This document shows, in pieces, positions 4,896 to 12,210 of a stretch of DNA of 14,061 nucleotides (position 1 is its first letter; every line of letters begins with the position of its first letter). Under the pieces are notes generated by a model, which was given only the letters and a program-made list of their open reading frames with translations, did not search any database and was not told the DNA's origin. The stretch lies in assembly GCA_910579595.1 (NCBI GenBank), contig CAJTVM010000069.1, positions 1 through 14,061 of the forward strand, read 5' to 3'. The translations under genes were made by a program, and so were the position numbers. This DNA comes from an uncultured Oscillospiraceae bacterium. GTDB lineage: Bacteria; Bacillota; Clostridia; Oscillospirales; Oscillospiraceae.

Positions 4896-6914
4896 CTATT
4901 TCTTCAGCTGGGTCAGCAGAGCCTCGCTGTCCCCGTCCCGCTCACCTACCAAAATCAGGAACTGTTCCTCGTCCAGCACGGGAACACCCAGCTCCTGGGC
5001 CTTCCGAAGCTTGGAACCCGCAGCCTCCCCGGCCACCACACACCCTGTCTTTTTTGACACGGAACCAGCCACCTTGGCCCCCAGGGCTTCCAGTTTCTCC
5101 CCCGCCTCCTTCCGGGAGCTGGAGGACAGCTCGCCGGTGAGCACAAACGTGATGCCCGCCAGCTTATCCCCCACCGGAGCAGCCTGGCTGTCCATGTTCA
5201 CCCCCGCTTCCCTAAGCGCGGCAATGAGGTGCTGGCTCTGGGGGGAGGCAAACCACTGGGTCAAATATTGCGCAGTGATCCCGCCAATATCGTCAATAGC
5301 AGTCAACTCCTCCTCCGTGGCTTGGGCCAGCGCGTCCAGCGAGCCAAACCGGGCGGCCAGAATTTTACCCGCCTTCTGCCCCACCTGCCGGATGCCAAAG
5401 GCAAACAGCAGCTTGGACAGGTCGTTCCCCTTGGACTTCTCAATGGCGGCCAGCAGGTTGTCCGCAGATTTTTTGCCCATCCGCTCCAGATCCGCCACCT
5501 TGTCCCGATCCAGACAGTATAGATCCGCCGAGGTTTTCACCATTCCGGCGTTAACCAGTGCCTCCACCACCGCCGGACCAAGGCCCTCAATGTCCATGGC
5601 GTCACGGCTGGCAAAATGTGTCAGGTTGCGCAAAAGCTGGGCGGGACATTCCGCGCCAGTGCAGCGGATATGGGCACCGTCCTCGTCCCGCGCCACCGCC
5701 GCGCCACACACCGGGCAGGTCGTGGGCAGCAGATAGGGCTGCGTCTTCTCGGGGCGCTTCTCCTTCACCACAGACACGATCTCCGGGATAATTTCCCCCG
5801 CCTTCTGAACAATCACCGTGTCGCCGATGCGGATGTCCTTTTCTGTGATAAAATCCTGGTTGTGGAGCGTGGCGTTGGTGACGGTGGTGCCCGCCAGCCG
5901 GACGGCGGAAACCACTGCCTTCGGCGTCAGCACCCCGGTTCGGCCCACCTGGATCACGATATCCTCCACCACACTCTTCTTCTGCTCCGGCGGGTACTTA
6001 TAGGCCGCCGCCCAGCGGGGAAATTTTGCTGTTTCCCCCAGTGCATCACGCTGTGTCAAGGAATTAACCTTTACAACCGCGCCATCAATGTCGAAGGGAT
6101 ATTTCTCCCGCTGATCCCCTATTTCAAAGATGGCGGATTGTATCTTACCCATATCCCCAAACAACTGGTAGTCAATCACCTTGAACCGCAGAGAACGAAG
6201 CCAGTCCAGCCCCTCACTGTCCGTTTCAAACGGGTCCCTGTCGGTGTATTGGATATTGAACACTACCATATCCAGTCCCCGGGCGGCAGCAATCTTCGGG
6301 TCAAGCTGCCGCATGGATCCGGCGGCGGCATTCCGTGGGTTGGCAAACAGGCTCTCTCCCCGCAGCTCCCGTTCCTCGTTAAGCCGCTCAAAGGTTTTCC
6401 GGGGTATATAGACCTCCCCCCGGACAATGAGGGTTGACGGGGCGTTTTCCAGTTTCATGGGGATAGAGCGGATGGTGCGAATATTTTCTGTCACATCCTC
6501 TCCCACCTGGCCGTCCCCCCGGGTGGCACCCCGGATGAATACACCGTTTTCGTACTCCAGCGCCACCGAAAGTCCGTCCACCTTTGGTTCCAGCAGGTAC
6601 TGAGGATCCGCCCCGCCCTCCCGCACCCGGCGGTCGAAATCCAGCAGTTCGTCCGGGGAAAACACGTCCTGAAGGCTTTGCAGGGGTACCCGGTGGGTGA
6701 CCTGCTGGAAGCTGTCCAGCGCCTTGCCCCCCACCCGCTGGGTGGGAGAATCCGGGGTAACCAGCTCCGGGTGGGCTGCCTCCAAATCCTCCAGCTCCCG
6801 GAGCATTTTATCGTACTCAAAATCGGAAATGACGGGCGCGTCCAATACATAATAGTAGTAATTATGCTCGTTCAGCTCCGCACGGAGCTTTGCGGCCTGT
6901 ATCTCAAAGTCCAT
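4896..6914 (-). CDS. ligA: NAD-dependent DNA ligase LigA
   Basis: Seals nicks in duplex DNA during replication and repair, using NAD+ as adenylate donor. All domains are present at the usual length (672 aa). The N-terminal Ia domain has the YYYYVLDAP..SDFEYD block (19-35). The adenylation domain has the nucleotidyl lysine in KVDG (Lys111), TRGDGQVGED (131-140) and GEVY (166-169). It is followed by the OB fold and a four-Cys zinc finger (Cys400, Cys403, Cys418, Cys423). Helix-hairpin-helix repeats occupy about 440-580 and a C-terminal BRCT domain about 590-660 (ITFVLTGEL...). The ATG lies 1 nt beyond the yunB stop (TGATATG), so translation is probably coupled. Unlike the pcrA-ligA arrangement in Bacillus, it sits downstream of a sporulation gene here. 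Confidence 0.97.
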   Translation of the reverse strand: MDFEIQAAKLRAELNEHNYYYYVLDAPVISDFEYDKMLRELEDLEAAHPELVTPDSPTQRVGGKALDSFQQVTHRVPLQSLQDVFSPDELLDFDRRVREGGADPQYLLEPKVDGLSVALEYENGVFIRGATRGDGQVGEDVTENIRTIRSIPMKLENAPSTLIVRGEVYIPRKTFERLNEERELRGESLFANPRNAAAGSMRQLDPKIAAARGLDMVVFNIQYTDRDPFETDSEGLDWLRSLRFKVIDYQLFGDMGKIQSAIFEIGDQREKYPFDIDGAVVKVNSLTQRDALGETAKFPRWAAAYKYPPEQKKSVVEDIVIQVGRTGVLTPKAVVSAVRLAGTTVTNATLHNQDFITEKDIRIGDTVIVQKAGEIIPEIVSVVKEKRPEKTQPYLLPTTCPVCGAAVARDEDGAHIRCTGAECPAQLLRNLTHFASRDAMDIEGLGPAVVEALVNAGMVKTSADLYCLDRDKVADLERMGKKSADNLLAAIEKSKGNDLSKLLFAFGIRQVGQKAGKILAARFGSLDALAQATEEELTAIDDIGGITAQYLTQWFASPQSQHLIAALREAGVNMDSQAAPVGDKLAGITFVLTGELSSSSRKEAGEKLEALGAKVAGSVSKKTGCVVAGEAAGSKLRKAQELGVPVLDEEQFLILVGERDGDSEALLTQLKK

Positions 6915-6915
6915 A

Positions 6916-7584
6916 TCAGCCGTTCCCCTTTTCCAAATTTAGATAGGTATCGGGCGTCTCGCCCACGATGACGGTTTCCGCTACGCACACGCTGCTGCTG
7001 ACGGACACGGGGATCACTTCCCCCGGCAGGAACAAATACACCGTGGCCGTAATATCCAGGCACACCCGGTGCAGGGTCTGGTTCATCCCGGCGGAGGTAA
7101 AGGAATTGTTATAGTCTGCGGTGACATCTCCCACAGAATCTACCTCAACCCGCACCTTCGGCCCGACACCGGACAGCAGGGGCTGCCCGGTCAGCGTGCC
7201 CAGCGGCACCCCCAGTCCTCCGCTGTCCAGTGCACCAAGCTGACGGATCACAGATTCCACCACCTGCCGCTTGAACCGGCTGTTGGAAACCGTATTGCTG
7301 GTGATAGAGGTCACTTTCCCCGCCGAATCCGTCTCCATGGTAACAAAATCACCATAGGTCATGCCGTTTTCCTGGAGGCAGTTGTCCACTGCGGTGTTGA
7401 TGGCTTGGGTTATCAGGTTGGTGGCCTGACTGGACGCGGTAGTTTCCAGCACGGGACGCAGCCTACCGTTCATCGTATGCAGCAGCAGACACACCAGCAC
7501 CAGCGCTGCCGCAACGGGCAGCACCACCGTCAGCGGCCCATTCTGGTGCAGATAAAGCGACAAGCGTTTAAGCTTTACAGGCAT
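6916..7584 (-). CDS. yunB: Sporulation protein YunB
   Basis: A 222-residue protein with one N-terminal membrane segment (about 17-36) and a domain matching the Spore_YunB family. Diagnostic blocks are GVPLGTLTGQPLLSGVGPKV (125-144), SFTSAGMNQTLHRVCLDI (161-178) and AETVIVGETPDTYLNLE (202-218). B. subtilis YunB is made in the mother cell under sigma-E and is needed for efficient sporulation; its molecular role is not known. This copy is slightly shorter than the B. subtilis protein (about 254 aa). A good ribosome binding site (AGGGGGTGG) precedes the ATG. A sigma-E-like promoter fits in the 55-nt gap upstream. It marks the organism as a spore former, or a recent descendant of one. Confidence 0.93.
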   Translation of the reverse strand: MPVKLKRLSLYLHQNGPLTVVLPVAAALVLVCLLLHTMNGRLRPVLETTASSQATNLITQAINTAVDNCLQENGMTYGDFVTMETDSAGKVTSITSNTVSNSRFKRQVVESVIRQLGALDSGGLGVPLGTLTGQPLLSGVGPKVRVEVDSVGDVTADYNNSFTSAGMNQTLHRVCLDITATVYLFLPGEVIPVSVSSSVCVAETVIVGETPDTYLNLEKGNG

Positions 7585-7605
7585 ACAGCCACCCCCTATT
7601 AGGTA

Positions 7606-7635
7606 ACTGTATGCGCGGGACAGCTCGGCCTATGT
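7606..7635 (-). promoter_or_regulatory. Putative sigma-E promoter of yunB
   Basis: Reading the minus strand, the -10 box CATACAGT (plus positions 7606-7613) matches the sigma-E consensus CATACAnT. A weaker -35 box ACATAGG (7629-7635) keeps the central ATA and lies 15 nt upstream, the right spacing for sigma-E. The predicted start near 7599 leaves a 15-nt leader holding the ribosome binding site of yunB. The -35 box starts 4 nt beyond the end of the ynbB stop codon, so the site fits exactly into the gap. The -10 box is also part of a perfect inverted repeat, GCATACAG (7581-7588) and CTGTATGC (7607-7614), that reaches into the yunB start codon. The -35 match is imperfect, so this is a prediction. 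Confidence 0.55.
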
Positions 7636-7639
7636 CACA

Positions 7640-8893
7640 TCATGCCCGCAGCAGCTCCTCCGCCGCCAGCAGAATCCCTGTCTTACCCGATTCATAGGTT
7701 AGCCCGCCCTGCAAGTACACCGTATACGGCTCCCGCATGGGCGCGTCAGCCGACAGCTCGATAGATGCCCCTTGAATGAATGCCCCCGCCGCCATGATAA
7801 CCGGGCAATCATACCCCGGCATATCCCAGGGCTCGGGGGTGACATAGGAATCCACCGGGGCCCCGGACTGGATTCCCTTGCAGAAGCGCTTCACCGCCTC
7901 CGGGCCGCCCAGGTGGATCATCTGAATGATGTCGTGGCGCACCTCGCTGGAGCGCGGTTGGGTTTCATAGCCCATCAGCTCCATGAGCCGGGCGGCAAAC
8001 ACGGCGGTTTTCAGCGCCTGTGCCACCGTGTGGGGCGCCATAAACAGCCCTTGGTACAGCAGGCGGTTGTTGCCTAAGGTTGAGCCGCACTCCCGCCCGA
8101 TGCCCGGGCAGGTGAGCCGCATGGAGGCTCCCTCCACCAGATCCCGCCGTCCGGCGATGTAAGCCCCAGTGGGGGCCAAACCGCCGCCGGGGTTCTTGAT
8201 GAGGGAACCCACCACCAGGTCGGCCCCCACATGGGTGGGTTCTTTCTCCTCCACGAACTCTCCGTAGCAGTTATCCACTAAAATAGCGGCGTTGGGGTTA
8301 TTTTTCCGCACCACAGCGCACAGCGCTCCAATTTCGTCCACCGACAGGGATGCCCGGGTGGCATATCCCTTGGAACGCTGGATCAGCACCGCTTTGACCC
8401 GGGGATCGCGCACAGCTTCCGCCAGCCCGTCCGGATCGGGGGCATTTTCTTTCAGTTCCACCTGCCGGTACTCCACACCGTAGTCCTTTAACGATCCATG
8501 ACCCTTGTCCACAGCCCCCACTACCCCCAGCAGGGTGTCATAGGGCGCACCCACGGCGGACACCAGCACATCCCCCACCTTCAAAGCCCCGAACAGGGCA
8601 CAGGCAATAGCATGGGTGCCGTTTACAAACTGGATGCGCACCAGCGCGTCCTCCGCGCCGAACAGATCGGCGTAGATCTCATCCAGCTTGTCCCGGCCCA
8701 GGTCATCGTAGCCGTAACCCGTCGTGCCGGCAAAACAGCTCTCCGCCACCCGGTGCTTCTGGAATGCCGCCAACATCCGCTGGGCGTTTGCCTGGGAAAT
8801 GGCATCAATGCGGGCAAACTGCTCCACCAGTCCCTGCTCCGCCTGGTAGGCCAGGTTGGTGACGTGTTCTGATATCTGTAAAGTTAAATCCAT
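7640..8893 (-). CDS. ynbB: YnbB / methionine gamma-lyase family PLP protein
   Basis: A 417-residue PLP enzyme of the Met_gamma_lyase/aluminium-resistance family (B. subtilis YnbB is of similar length). Visible blocks are GTTGYGYDDLGRDKLDEIYADLFGAE (56-81), IQFVNGTHAIACALFG (87-102), LVDNCYGEF (205-213, Asp207 for the cofactor ring) and SLIKNPGGGLAPTGAYIAG (230-248), with Lys233 as the expected Schiff-base residue. TLGNNRLLYQGLFMAPHTV and YCLQGGLTYE-like C-terminal blocks (here YLQGGLTYESGKTGILLA) complete the pattern. The family's true substrate is not established; a lyase acting on a sulfur amino acid is only suggested by homology. It starts 20 nt after the stop of an M42 aminopeptidase, so it is probably co-transcribed with it. 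The ATG has a weak GGAAAAGG about 12 nt upstream. Confidence 0.9.
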   Translation of the reverse strand: MDLTLQISEHVTNLAYQAEQGLVEQFARIDAISQANAQRMLAAFQKHRVAESCFAGTTGYGYDDLGRDKLDEIYADLFGAEDALVRIQFVNGTHAIACALFGALKVGDVLVSAVGAPYDTLLGVVGAVDKGHGSLKDYGVEYRQVELKENAPDPDGLAEAVRDPRVKAVLIQRSKGYATRASLSVDEIGALCAVVRKNNPNAAILVDNCYGEFVEEKEPTHVGADLVVGSLIKNPGGGLAPTGAYIAGRRDLVEGASMRLTCPGIGRECGSTLGNNRLLYQGLFMAPHTVAQALKTAVFAARLMELMGYETQPRSSEVRHDIIQMIHLGGPEAVKRFCKGIQSGAPVDSYVTPEPWDMPGYDCPVIMAAGAFIQGASIELSADAPMREPYTVYLQGGLTYESGKTGILLAAEELLRA

Positions 8894-8913
8894 TTACACG
8901 CTCTGCCTTTTCC

Positions 8914-9918
8914 TTAGATTTTGTCTTTTAATTTACAACTGGCAAACGCCGCTGCCAAGTCGGCGCACGCCTGTACGTCCTTCCAATCCACCAACTCCGA
9001 AGGGGTGTGAATATAGCGGCATGGAATGGAGATTCCGCCGGTATATACCCCCGCCCGGGTCTGGTGGATGGGCCCGGCATCGGTGCCGCCCATCCGCGAC
9101 ACGGTTTTTTGAACGGGAATGCCCCGCTCCTGTGCCAGCTGCGTCAGCTTCTTTACCATCTCCGGGTGGCAGATCACGGAGTGGTCCATTACATTGACCG
9201 CCGCACCCTTTCCGCACAGGGCGGTCACCGTGTGCTTGGATCCGGGCATATCGTCTGTACCGCACACATCCACCGCCACGCCATAGTCCGGATCGATAGC
9301 CCAGGCAGCGGTTTTCGCCCCTCGGCACCCCACTTCCTCCTGGCTGGAGAACACAAAGTACAAATCGTTGTCCGTCTCCCCCAGCTGCTCCATCGCCAGG
9401 AGCAGCACCAAACAGCCAATCCGGTTGTCCAAATAGGGGGAAATGACCCGGCTCCCCGCCGTCCGGGTGGGGGTGTCGTACACCGCGACATCCCCCACCT
9501 GCACCAGCTTTTTGGCCTCCTCTCCGTCCGCCGCGCCGATGTCAATGACCAGGTCCGTCGCCTTCAGCTTGGCAAAATCGGCGTCCGCGCCAGCACAGAA
9601 CAGACCCTTTGTTCCGTTTTGGAAGCGCACCGGGGTGTACAGCACCTTTTGGGCCACCACGCCGCCGATGGGCCCCACATGGATAAAGCCCTTTTCGCTA
9701 ATGTGGGTGGCCACCAGCCCGATAGAATCCATATGGGCGGAGAACATCACCCGGGGGCCGCTGCCCTTTTTGCGGCAGATCAGGTTTCCCATCACGTCTC
9801 GTGAGATTTCGTCCACATAGGGCTTTGCCAGATCTTCAATCACCTGGGAAATTTCGTTTTCATAGCCGGAAGGGCCAAATGCAGCTGCAAGCTGCGTCAA
9901 AGTTTTCATCATGTCCAT
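8914..9918 (-). CDS. M42 family metallo-aminopeptidase, paralogue A
   Basis: A cytoplasmic M42 (FrvX/TET/glucanase-like) aminopeptidase that trims peptides, normally as a 12-subunit tetrahedral shell with two metal ions per site. The 334-residue product keeps all expected ligands: His62 (SAHMDSIG), Asp164 (YLDNRIGC), the catalytic Glu194 and metal-binding Glu195 (SSQEEVGCRGA), Asp217 (VAVDVCG) and His304 (YIHTPSE). GGTDA is at 278-281 and onward. The frame extends 7 codons further upstream to 9939. I chose 9918 because GGAGG sits 7 nt before it; that GGAGG would lie inside the coding region if the upstream ATG were used. Its upstream region is filled by a 194-bp palindromic element that ends right at the ribosome binding site, so its promoter is uncertain. 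Confidence 0.93.
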   Translation of the reverse strand: MDMMKTLTQLAAAFGPSGYENEISQVIEDLAKPYVDEISRDVMGNLICRKKGSGPRVMFSAHMDSIGLVATHISEKGFIHVGPIGGVVAQKVLYTPVRFQNGTKGLFCAGADADFAKLKATDLVIDIGAADGEEAKKLVQVGDVAVYDTPTRTAGSRVISPYLDNRIGCLVLLLAMEQLGETDNDLYFVFSSQEEVGCRGAKTAAWAIDPDYGVAVDVCGTDDMPGSKHTVTALCGKGAAVNVMDHSVICHPEMVKKLTQLAQERGIPVQKTVSRMGGTDAGPIHQTRAGVYTGGISIPCRYIHTPSELVDWKDVQACADLAAAFASCKLKDKI

Positions 9919-9930
9919 GTCAATTCCTCC

Positions 9931-10124
9931 TATAGTCAAGCAAGTTCAAAAGGATCAAATGATCCTTTTGAACTCTGCGGCAAAAAATTGCCGCGGGAGG
10001 CCGCGAATGCGGCCTTGGCTTGCACTTCATAGTGAACACAGACGCGCACGCTTTGCGCGGCCGCTAGCCAGCGGGCAGTGGGTTGAAAAAGTGCAATCTA
10101 CACTTTTCAACTTTGTTCACTATA
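9931..10124. mobile_element. MITE-like palindromic element with terminal inverted repeats
   Basis: The 22-bp ends (9931-9952 and 10103-10124) are inverted repeats that match at 18 of 22 positions. Both begin TATAGT, and the shared inner part reads AAGTT, one variable base, AAAAG. Between them lies a chain of hairpins. AGTTCAAAAGGATCA (9943-9957) pairs with 9960-9974 and GCGGCAA (9977-9983) with 9988-9994. AGGCCGC (9998-10004) pairs with 10009-10015, CGCGCA (10043-10048) with 10054-10059 and CCGCT (10061-10065) with 10070-10074. GTTGAAAAAGTG (10082-10093) pairs with 10101-10111, with one bulged A. ATAGTGAACA at 10029-10038 also repeats the end sequence inside. There is no ORF. A TA at each end would fit IS630/mariner-type target duplication. 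It separates the second and third M42 genes and could act as a transcript stabiliser or terminator. Confidence 0.65.
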
Positions 10125-10137
10125 TCAGCCAGGGCTG

Positions 10138-11160
10138 TCAGCCCCCTGCCACGTCCCGGATAAACAGCCGGGCCAGGGCAAGTATCTGCTTTGCGTCAGA
10201 GCAGCTGCACACGCTGTTGGGCGCGTGGAGATAGCGCACCGCCGCCGAAATCCCGGTCACCCGGACGCCGGACTTGGTGCGCTGAACCGCCTTGGCATCC
10301 GTGCCGCCGGACAGGTAGTGCTTCATCTGCCAGGGCAGGCCGCTTTCCTCCGCCAGCCGGCGCAAACGCTCAAACAGCGTCCTGTCGTAAATGGTGCCGC
10401 CGTCCATCCAGGACAGCACCGGACCTTTTCCAGGCCAGCAGATCTGCCTGTCCTCCGTCAGGGACGGCACATCGGCAGCGGTGGTACCCTCCAAAATCAG
10501 GGCAATCTCCGGTGTCACCGAGAAGGCCGCACCAAACGCCCCCCGTGCCCCCACCTCCTCCATGGAGGTGAACACAAAGGTGCAGTCCATAGGCAGGTCT
10601 TCCTCAATCAGCTTTACCATCACGGCGCAGCCCACCCGGTCGTCAATGGCCTTGGCCTTGAGCATCCCATTGCCAAACTCCACCGCATCGCTGGCAAACA
10701 CCACATAGTCCCCCGGCTCCACTTGGGCCAGGGCTTCCTCCTGATCCTTCGCGCCGATGTCGATATAGTATTCCGTCAGCTTGGGCACCTTTTTCCGCTC
10801 CTCGGCGGTGGTCAGGTGGATGGCCTTCAATCCGATGACGCCAGGGATGCGCTTCTCCCCCACCGCCACCTGCTTGCCCAGCAAAATGCGGCGGTCAATG
10901 CCTCCCACACAGCCAAACTTTAAATAGCCCTCCTTGGTCACCGATTTCACAATCAGCCCCACCTCGTCCATATGAGCGCACAGCATCAGCTTGTTCCCGG
11001 TGGGTATCGCCCCCCGCTTGAACACGATCAGGCTACCCACGGCATCCACCCGAATGCTGTCCGCAAAGGGCTCCACCCGCTTACGGATGTAATCCCGCAC
11101 CTCATCCTCAAAAGAGGAAACGCCAGATAGGGCACACAGTGTTTTCAGCGTTTCAATCAT
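10138..11160 (-). CDS. M42 family metallo-aminopeptidase, paralogue B
   Basis: A 340-residue M42 enzyme. Ligands and catalytic residues are His63 (CAHMDEVG), Asp173 (AIDDRVGC), Glu201 and Glu202 (SMEEVGARGA), Glu224 (LILEGTTAADVP) and His312 (YLHAPNSV). The fourth position is Glu with EGTTAAD after it, a recognised M42 subfamily pattern, whereas paralogues A and C have Asp; this may mean different metal or substrate preference. GGTDA is at 285-289. The ATG overlaps the stop of paralogue C by 4 nt (ATGA), with AGGAGGGGG just upstream, so translation is coupled. Two or more M42 proteins from one operon could build mixed shells, as reported for archaeal TET peptidases, but this is inference. The C-terminal tail (about 314-322) has an unusual run of Cys (NSVCSCSD). 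Confidence 0.93.
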   Translation of the reverse strand: MIETLKTLCALSGVSSFEDEVRDYIRKRVEPFADSIRVDAVGSLIVFKRGAIPTGNKLMLCAHMDEVGLIVKSVTKEGYLKFGCVGGIDRRILLGKQVAVGEKRIPGVIGLKAIHLTTAEERKKVPKLTEYYIDIGAKDQEEALAQVEPGDYVVFASDAVEFGNGMLKAKAIDDRVGCAVMVKLIEEDLPMDCTFVFTSMEEVGARGAFGAAFSVTPEIALILEGTTAADVPSLTEDRQICWPGKGPVLSWMDGGTIYDRTLFERLRRLAEESGLPWQMKHYLSGGTDAKAVQRTKSGVRVTGISAAVRYLHAPNSVCSCSDAKQILALARLFIRDVAGG

Positions 11161-12188
11161 TGTGCCCCCTCCTCTCCAAAGCTCCCGGCAAACGCGGCCA
11201 GCAACCGGGCCGTGTCCTCAATGTCATTCCAATCCAGTGCCTCCACCGGGGTATGCATATACTTCAGCGGGATAGACAGCACCGCTGTGGCCACACCCTC
11301 GTTGCAAACCTGCATCCCCCAGCCGTTGGTACCGCTGCTACCCTCCATGATCTCCTTCTGGACGGCGATGCCCTCTTTTTGCGCCGCGTCCAGCATCTTT
11401 TTCACCATCCAGCGGGTGGCGTTTGGCCCGATGCCCACCGCCGGCCCACCACCCAGCACAAAGGTTTCCTCCTTGGGACCGTCCGGCGTCCTGCCGTGGG
11501 TGACGTCCACCGCCACGCAGTAATCCGGCGAAAGCGCCTGGGTCACCACGCTGGCCCCCGCGCCGCTGGACTCCTCGCAGACGCTGCCCAAAATATACAG
11601 ATCCACATTCAATTCCTGATCCTTCAGCAGCTCCGCCGTCCGCAGCAGGGACACAAAGCAGGCCCTGTCGTCCATGGCCTTCCCGCACAGCTGGCGCTCT
11701 CCCAGGCGGAAGAAATTCGTCTTGTATACCACAGGGGTACCCAGAGGAACAAGCCGCTCCGCCTCCTCCTGGCACAGCCCCACGTCAATGAACAGCTCCT
11801 CCATCTTGGGGGCCTTCTCCCGGTCCTCCGCCGACAGCACATGGGGCGGCAGACAGGCCACCACCCCTAGCATGGGCGGCTCGGTGAGCACAGCCACCTC
11901 CCGATCGGGGAGCATCCTAGCGTCCACCCCAATTCCATGAAAGCGCAGGAATCCATTTTCGATTCCAATAACCGTCAGGCCAACCTCATCCAGATGGGCA
12001 TCCAGCAGCAGCTTTTTCGCCCCCGGCTTTCCACAGCGGCGCACACCCACCAGGCTGCCCAGCCTATCGATCCAAGCCTCGTCCATCATCGGCTCCAGCA
12101 TTTCCTTCGCTGACAGCACTGCCGGATGCTCAAACCCAGAGGGCGCACCAATCGCGCACAGCCGCTCCAATTTCTGTTCCGTATCCAC
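11157..12188 (-). CDS. M42 family metallo-aminopeptidase-like protein, divergent paralogue C
   Basis: A 343-residue M42 protein that keeps metal-site residues His65 (DAHLDEVG), Asp173 (AMDDRACF), Glu205 and Glu206, Asp228 (VAVDVTHG) and His312 (YMHTPVE). It differs around the active site. The block after the two Glu reads CEESSGAGA instead of EEVGxRGA, and the loop near 284 reads SSGTNGWG instead of GGTDA. The protein is probably still an enzyme, with a changed substrate pocket, or it may be a partner subunit of paralogue B. It starts with GTG (12188), 22 nt after the murD stop, preceded by GAAGGGA about 11 nt away and a close AAGGA. It is the first M42 gene in the transcript, and its stop overlaps the start of paralogue B. 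Confidence 0.88.
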   Translation of the reverse strand: MDTEQKLERLCAIGAPSGFEHPAVLSAKEMLEPMMDEAWIDRLGSLVGVRRCGKPGAKKLLLDAHLDEVGLTVIGIENGFLRFHGIGVDARMLPDREVAVLTEPPMLGVVACLPPHVLSAEDREKAPKMEELFIDVGLCQEEAERLVPLGTPVVYKTNFFRLGERQLCGKAMDDRACFVSLLRTAELLKDQELNVDLYILGSVCEESSGAGASVVTQALSPDYCVAVDVTHGRTPDGPKEETFVLGGGPAVGIGPNATRWMVKKMLDAAQKEGIAVQKEIMEGSSGTNGWGMQVCNEGVATAVLSIPLKYMHTPVEALDWNDIEDTARLLAAFAGSFGEEGAQ

Positions 12189-12210
12189 GTCCTTATTTTC
12201 CCTTCTTCCT

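Noticed and set aside
5616..6437. Long plus-strand frame opposite ligA
   Set aside because: It lies inside the complete LigA gene and its product has no recognisable features.
9918..9939. Upstream ATG as start of M42 paralogue A
   Set aside because: The GGAGG ribosome binding site lies inside the extra seven codons, so the start is the ATG at 9918.
11139..11870. Plus-strand frame of 243 codons opposite M42 paralogue C
   Set aside because: Rich in H, Q, R and L, without motifs; the M42 frame on the minus strand explains the region.
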